From Empedobacter stercoris (GTDB lineage: Bacteria > Bacteroidota > Bacteroidia > Flavobacteriales > Weeksellaceae), in assembly GCF_025244765.1 (NCBI RefSeq), contig NZ_CP104209.1, positions 558,001 to 622,000 on the forward strand: DNA of 64,000 nt, read 5' to 3'. The position numbers were made by a program, and so were the translations under genes. The first letter of the stretch is position 1. Each line of letters starts with the position of its first letter. Below are positions 60,275-64,000 of the stretch, piece by piece. The notes under the pieces are model-generated. The model searched no databases. It was not told the origin of the DNA and worked only from the letters and a program-made list of their open reading frames with translations.

Positions 60275-61261
60275 TTATCTAAACAATTCTAAAATCTCCT
60301 CCAATGTTACTTTTCCAAAATAAGCCGTGATATCAACAGAATTTAAAATTTTCGTAATTTCAGTTTCATTATGTTTTACACCAATTAATTTATTCTCCAA
60401 ATCTTCTATCGGTTCCGAAGCAAAGAAATCTCCGAAAATTTTGGCTTGTTCTATTGTTCCGCCTCGTTCTACATCCAAATGAACTTCGATAAATCCAGCA
60501 GGAATTTTCTTTGCATTTTTGAAATTATATTTTGGTGAAAATCCAAAATTCCAATCCCAGGTTTGGTATTTTTCTTCGATTAATTTTGCAACACCATTCA
60601 AATCTTTTGGTGTTAAATTGGAAATTGATGAACCTTCGTTTGTTGTTAACATTTCATCAATCAACAAGGCTTTCAATTCGTCAGTGGTCATTTCATTCGG
60701 AAAATATTCAATCAAATTAATCACTCGTGCTCGATTAGATTTAATTGCTTTGTCAACATATTTTAAAGGGTTGATTTTTAACGCATCGCCTAAAACAGAC
60801 ATATCCGAATTAAAAAGAATTGTTCCGTGTTGTATCATTTTTCCATTTCGAGCCAACTTTGCATTTCCGCTAAACTTTTTACCATCAACCAATAAATCGT
60901 TTCGACCTTCTAATTTTGCTGGAACATTTAATTCATTTAGTAACTTAACAACAGGTGCTGTAAACGTCGAAAAATCCATAAAATCATTTTGACCCAACAA
61001 GGTATGGAACGAAAAGTTAAGATTTCCTAAATCATGATAAACAGCCCCACCACCCGACATACGACGCACCACTTTTATGCTATTTTCTGTCACATAATCC
61101 AAGTTGATTTCGGCTAACGTATTCTGAAATTTCCCCACAATAATAGATGGTGCATTGATATATAATAAAAAAATATCTTCTGTAGGATAATTGTACAACA
61201 AGTATTCTTCTAAAGCTATATTGAAATATGCATCATGAGAAGGAGAATCTATAATAATCAT
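60275..61261 (-). CDS. lplA: Lipoate--protein ligase
   Basis: 328 residues. Key motifs: RRMSGGGAVYHDLGNLNFSF (about 65-84), GRNDLLVDGKKFSGNAKLA with the catalytic lysine and HGTILFNSDMSVL. The C-terminal accessory domain ends with KVTLEEILELFR. It attaches lipoic acid to E2 and GcvH proteins using ATP. Monocistronic, with 126 nt to the TonB receptor. Confidence 0.94.
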   Translation of the reverse strand: MIIIDSPSHDAYFNIALEEYLLYNYPTEDIFLLYINAPSIIVGKFQNTLAEINLDYVTENSIKVVRRMSGGGAVYHDLGNLNFSFHTLLGQNDFMDFSTFTAPVVKLLNELNVPAKLEGRNDLLVDGKKFSGNAKLARNGKMIQHGTILFNSDMSVLGDALKINPLKYVDKAIKSNRARVINLIEYFPNEMTTDELKALLIDEMLTTNEGSSISNLTPKDLNGVAKLIEEKYQTWDWNFGFSPKYNFKNAKKIPAGFIEVHLDVERGGTIEQAKIFGDFFASEPIEDLENKLIGVKHNETEITKILNSVDITAYFGKVTLEEILELFR

Positions 61262-61307
61262 TTGAAAAAATTTTGGTAAAGTTAGGCAGAAAATCCGTGA
61301 AAGAAAA

Positions 61308-61335
61308 GAGACAACTTTTCTGAAAAAGTTGTCTC
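61308..61335 (-). terminator. Terminator of the TonB receptor
   Basis: GAGACAACTTTT/AAAAGTTGTCTC, a 12-bp stem with a 4-nt loop; on the minus strand a T-rich stretch follows. Confidence 0.75.
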
Positions 61336-61387
61336 ACCGCATTTTAAAATATAAACTATTAAAAGAGAATTAAATGGTTGTCATCAT

Positions 61388-63247
61388 TTAAATTCCTGTA
61401 AACTTAACTCCTAAACTCATCCAAGTCGATGGCAACGGAATAGCTCCTGCTTCGTTATACGTGGTATTGAAAATATTTTGAGCATCAAAATAAATTCCTA
61501 AATTATTCTTGAACGAATGACTTATTCTTGCATCAGTAATCCAATATGATTTATAGGATTGACGTGTATTATAACGATTCGCGATACTTATAGTAGTACC
61601 TCCAATAGAGTAATCTATCGTATTGATTAACTGATGTTTTAAACTTTCTATTTTATATTTAGAATTGTATTGTTCATCTACATTTTCGAACGTAGGATCA
61701 AGATAAGAATAACTTAATGAGAATTTCAGACTTTGATTTGTTGATAGGTTCGCTAAATATGACACCTTCGTATTAAAACCATGTGTTTTCAAATCGCCAA
61801 AGTTTTGTGCTTGCCATGGCTCATTCGTTGTTAAACGTACCCAATCGATAAAATCTGTAATCGAACGATAGAAATAATAGGAATTAAAACTCCAATTTCT
61901 CTTATTGTATTTGAAACCAATTTCTGTTTGAAATGCCTTTTCTGATTCTACATTTGGATTTCCAATATTTCCAGGACGTTGATCCAAATATAAATCTGTA
62001 AACGAAGGAATTCGCTGACTTGAACCTGCATTTACTACAAATTTTAAGTTAGAATTCATGGCATAGCTTGCATCAATACCAGGGAAAGCTTGCCATCCAT
62101 ATTGTGAATTGTAATTAACATAAGTACCAACATTTACATTTAGTTTTGGTGTAAGATCTGTTTTGTATTCAGCATAAAAACCAACATTATCACGAGTATG
62201 ATTTTTGATACTTGTCGAAGAAATTTGTTCATTTCTGTACTCTACTCCTACGCCAATTTGTCCTTTATTCAATTGATAGGTTGAATTTACTTCTCCAGAA
62301 ATTGAATTTGAATAGTGTTTAGAACGAGCTGTATTCAAGTCATTCTTAAAATAACGATAATCATCAAAGTTGTAACGATAACTCACTTTTGGGGCTAAAG
62401 TTATTCGATCAGAAAGTTTATGTTTTGACTGAAGATTAACCAAAGTGGTTTCAACTAATTCTTTCGAATTTTTATCACCTGGTGATGCGTAAAAACCATT
62501 CGCTCCAAAGCCATTTTTCACATAACCATACGATGCAACCAAACTATTTTCTTCATCAAATTGGAAGTTACCTTGGTAATACAATTTATTATTCTCATAC
62601 GCTGTATTGTAACGGTAACCATTCCCCCAATCATGGCTTACATACAATTGATGTTGATGCGTTTCTTTAGCTAAATTAGCTCCAAGTTGAACACCGCGAC
62701 TTGTAAATGTATCGCCAGTATCTTCGCTATCTTTTTTAAAATTCGTTCCGAAATAAGTATTCGCATAAAGACCTGTTTTCTTTGGTTGTCTCGTTACAAT
62801 ATTGATAACACCAGTCAAACTATTGTTTCCATAAACTCTTGCTGCTGGACCTCTTACTACCTCTATTCGATCAATCGCTTCAATAGGAATAGGAAGATTT
62901 AACGCATTATGCGCAGTTTGATGATCCATGATTTTTACACCATTCAACAAAATAAGTGTTTGTTCAAAACTTCCCCCATCCATCGAAATATCAGCTTGCG
63001 TACCAAACGGACCACGTTGTCGTAAATCAATTCCAGATGCATATTGCAAAACTTCTTGAATTGTTTTTGCTGGTAACTTATTAATCTCTGTTTTATTTAA
63101 AACATATATATTTCTATTTTCTTTAGAAAGTGGTGTGTTTAGACGATTATCTAAAATAGATACTTCTCCAATTGCGATTGTATCATTTGTAATTTGGGCA
63201 AAAACACTATTGCCTAATACAGCTAATACGAGCGTAAACTTTTTCAT
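61388..63247 (-). CDS. TonB-dependent receptor (BtuB-like)
   Basis: 619 residues from ATG 63247 (MKKFTLVLAVLGNSVFAQ); the longer in-frame extension adds a charged, non-signal stretch. The plug has EINKLPAKTIQEVLQYASGIDLRQRGPFGTQADISMDGGSFEQTLILLNGVKIMDHQ and IEVVRGPAARVYGNNSLTGVINIVT; the barrel ends in LGVKFTGI. The GxxGxQxDIxxxGGxFEQ pattern is that of cobalamin-type (BtuB-like) plugs, but the ligand is not proven and no cobalamin riboswitch is present. A MocR/PdxR-type regulator is divergent, 83 nt away, and could regulate it. Confidence 0.87.
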   Translation of the reverse strand: MKKFTLVLAVLGNSVFAQITNDTIAIGEVSILDNRLNTPLSKENRNIYVLNKTEINKLPAKTIQEVLQYASGIDLRQRGPFGTQADISMDGGSFEQTLILLNGVKIMDHQTAHNALNLPIPIEAIDRIEVVRGPAARVYGNNSLTGVINIVTRQPKKTGLYANTYFGTNFKKDSEDTGDTFTSRGVQLGANLAKETHQHQLYVSHDWGNGYRYNTAYENNKLYYQGNFQFDEENSLVASYGYVKNGFGANGFYASPGDKNSKELVETTLVNLQSKHKLSDRITLAPKVSYRYNFDDYRYFKNDLNTARSKHYSNSISGEVNSTYQLNKGQIGVGVEYRNEQISSTSIKNHTRDNVGFYAEYKTDLTPKLNVNVGTYVNYNSQYGWQAFPGIDASYAMNSNLKFVVNAGSSQRIPSFTDLYLDQRPGNIGNPNVESEKAFQTEIGFKYNKRNWSFNSYYFYRSITDFIDWVRLTTNEPWQAQNFGDLKTHGFNTKVSYLANLSTNQSLKFSLSYSYLDPTFENVDEQYNSKYKIESLKHQLINTIDYSIGGTTISIANRYNTRQSYKSYWITDARISHSFKNNLGIYFDAQNIFNTTYNEAGAIPLPSTWMSLGVKFTGI

Positions 63248-63290
63248 TCTTCTTAATCTTTGTTCTTTTAGTTTAACTGCTGCGAATGTA

Positions 63291-63317
63291 GTATCTTTCC
63301 GAACTATCAAGATATAC
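63291..63317. promoter_or_regulatory. Inverted repeat between the TonB receptor and the MocR regulator
   Basis: TATCTT (63292-63297) and AAGATA (63309-63314) separated by 11 nt, extended to GTATCTT...AAGATATAC with a bulge. It lies in the 83-nt divergent gap and is a candidate operator for the MocR/PdxR-type protein. Confidence 0.3.
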
Positions 63318-63330
63318 CAGTTTTTAGTTA

Positions 63331-64000
63331 ATGAATAGTCCGGCTGAAATACCCTACAATAGTTTTATTGAAATCAATCGATTTTCAGAAACTCCGATTT
63401 ATTTACAATTGGCAAATCAATTGGCAAAAGCAATACAATTAGGTTATTTACCAAGTGGAACAAAACTCCTTGGAACAAGACAATTGAGTTTGATTCTTAA
63501 TTTACATCGCAACACAATAGTCAATAGTTTTCAGGAACTTGAAGCGCAAGGTTGGATAGAGATTGTTCCTAATAAAGGAAGTTATGTCTTGAGTCAATTT
63601 GCTCAAAAATTTCAGAAAACTACGATTCCTACACAATTTTCAATCAATTCCTACCCAAAGAAAACTGGTTTTAATTTTGAACAATCTATTTTATTGGATA
63701 ATCCTTACGAAAGCTTTAACGAACGATTGTTTTTAACTGACGGAACCATCGATCATCGATTGGCAGAATTAAAAATTCCAGCAAAATTATATTCGGCAAT
63801 TTTAAAACGAAAAACTTCTATTTCGAAGATAAATCAATCAAAAAACGACTATTTTCTAAAAAATTTAGCTAATTATCTCAATTTAACAAGAGGTTTACAT
63901 ATTTCGAAAGAAAATATAGTCGTCACAAGAAGTGCAGAGATTTCACTTTTATTGATTGCTCAAATTCTCTTAAAACAAAATGATTATGTTGCTGTTTCAA
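63331..64000 (+). CDS. MocR/PdxR family GntR-type regulator with aminotransferase domain (partial)
   Basis: The gene runs off the right edge; 223 codons are visible from ATG 63331 (MNSPAEIPYNSFIEINRFSETPIYLQLANQLAKAIQLGYLPSGTKLLGTRQLS). The first 75 residues are a GntR winged helix (SLILNLHRNTIVNSFQELEAQGWIEIVPNKGSYVL), then a linker and the start of a class I aminotransferase-like domain (ENIVVTRSAEISLLLIAQILLKQNDYVAV). MocR-type proteins use PLP as effector; PdxR members control vitamin B6 synthesis. Its target is not visible, but the divergent TonB receptor is a candidate. Confidence 0.88.
   Translation, partial: MNSPAEIPYNSFIEINRFSETPIYLQLANQLAKAIQLGYLPSGTKLLGTRQLSLILNLHRNTIVNSFQELEAQGWIEIVPNKGSYVLSQFAQKFQKTTIPTQFSINSYPKKTGFNFEQSILLDNPYESFNERLFLTDGTIDHRLAELKIPAKLYSAILKRKTSISKINQSKNDYFLKNLANYLNLTRGLHISKENIVVTRSAEISLLLIAQILLKQNDYVAVS

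Noticed and set aside
60519-60992. 157-codon plus-strand frame inside lplA
   Set aside because: Antisense to conserved LplA motifs; composition is that of a mirrored coding sequence.
1-64000. CRISPR array, rRNA genes, phage or restriction systems
   Set aside because: No regularly spaced repeats, no rRNA sequence and no phage or restriction genes were found by eye in this window.

Overview
The window comes from a low-GC (roughly 30% by eye, not computed) Bacteroidota chromosome, most likely a Weeksellaceae/Empedobacter-like flavobacterium. The grounds are type IX secretion genes (porU, porV, gldJ), a secreted nuclease with a type IX C-terminal sorting domain, TonB receptors, a paired split methionine synthase, many TAnnTTTG-type -7 promoter elements, no Shine-Dalgarno sequences, and Bacteroidota-specific families (DUF1573, DUF6515, KTSC/J-domain). 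The species call is inference. Almost everything is housekeeping. The clearly mobile DNA is one IS3-family element at 19145-20524.

Layout. 1-4071: a partial membrane protein, an NAD(P)-binding protein beside an Rrf2 regulator, a Crp/Fnr regulator with a membrane partner, a DUF4241 protein and a frameshifted lipoprotein. 4091-13756 (minus): dsbD-tilS, a second Rrf2 regulator, an aldehyde dehydrogenase, a LysE-type exporter, valS and an exported protein of unknown function. 13846-20567: a DUF1573 protein, a DtxR/MntR-type regulator with a polytopic membrane protein, and a divergent TonB receptor followed by a frameshifted thioredoxin-like gene whose stop codon was hit by the IS element. 20578-27391: methionine block, with hom on the minus strand and metH(N)-metH(C)-metF on the plus strand, each transcript headed by its own SAM-I riboswitch. 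27434-43199: mixed housekeeping (KTSC/J protein, pdxH, YqgE, a degenerate class IV aminotransferase, tRNA-Met, nucleoid-associated protein, pepE, ABC exporter, cold-shock protein, hemW, murI, rocD, OsmC, pirin). 43220-50106: porV-porU against gldJ, the core of type IX secretion and gliding. 50173-55294: GNAT, murF, a DUF922-like protein without its metal site, the secreted endonuclease and a frameshifted surface protein. 55530-59527: a divergent cbb3-type oxidase cluster (CcoN, a CcoO-cytochrome c fusion, two small membrane proteins) convergent with a Crp/Fnr regulator. 59567-64000: a uracil-DNA glycosylase family protein, lplA, a TonB receptor and a partial MocR/PdxR-type regulator.

The most interesting signals are: (1) both SAM riboswitches carry, 16-21 nt before the start codon, an 8-nt segment complementary to the 5' strand of their own P1 helix, with different sequences in the two copies, which looks like a shared covarying expression platform; (2) the oxidase cluster, with an N-terminally extended CcoN, a CcoO-cytochrome fusion and two small partner proteins; (3) DtxR-like palindromes sitting on the -7 element of the TonB receptor; (4) the IS insertion exactly at a stop codon; (5) a 51-nt palindrome between gldJ and the GNAT gene; (6) two proteins that keep a fold but have lost catalytic residues. 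Four genes are broken by single-base frameshifts, three of them in or beside short homopolymers, so indel errors in the assembly should be considered before calling them real pseudogenes.
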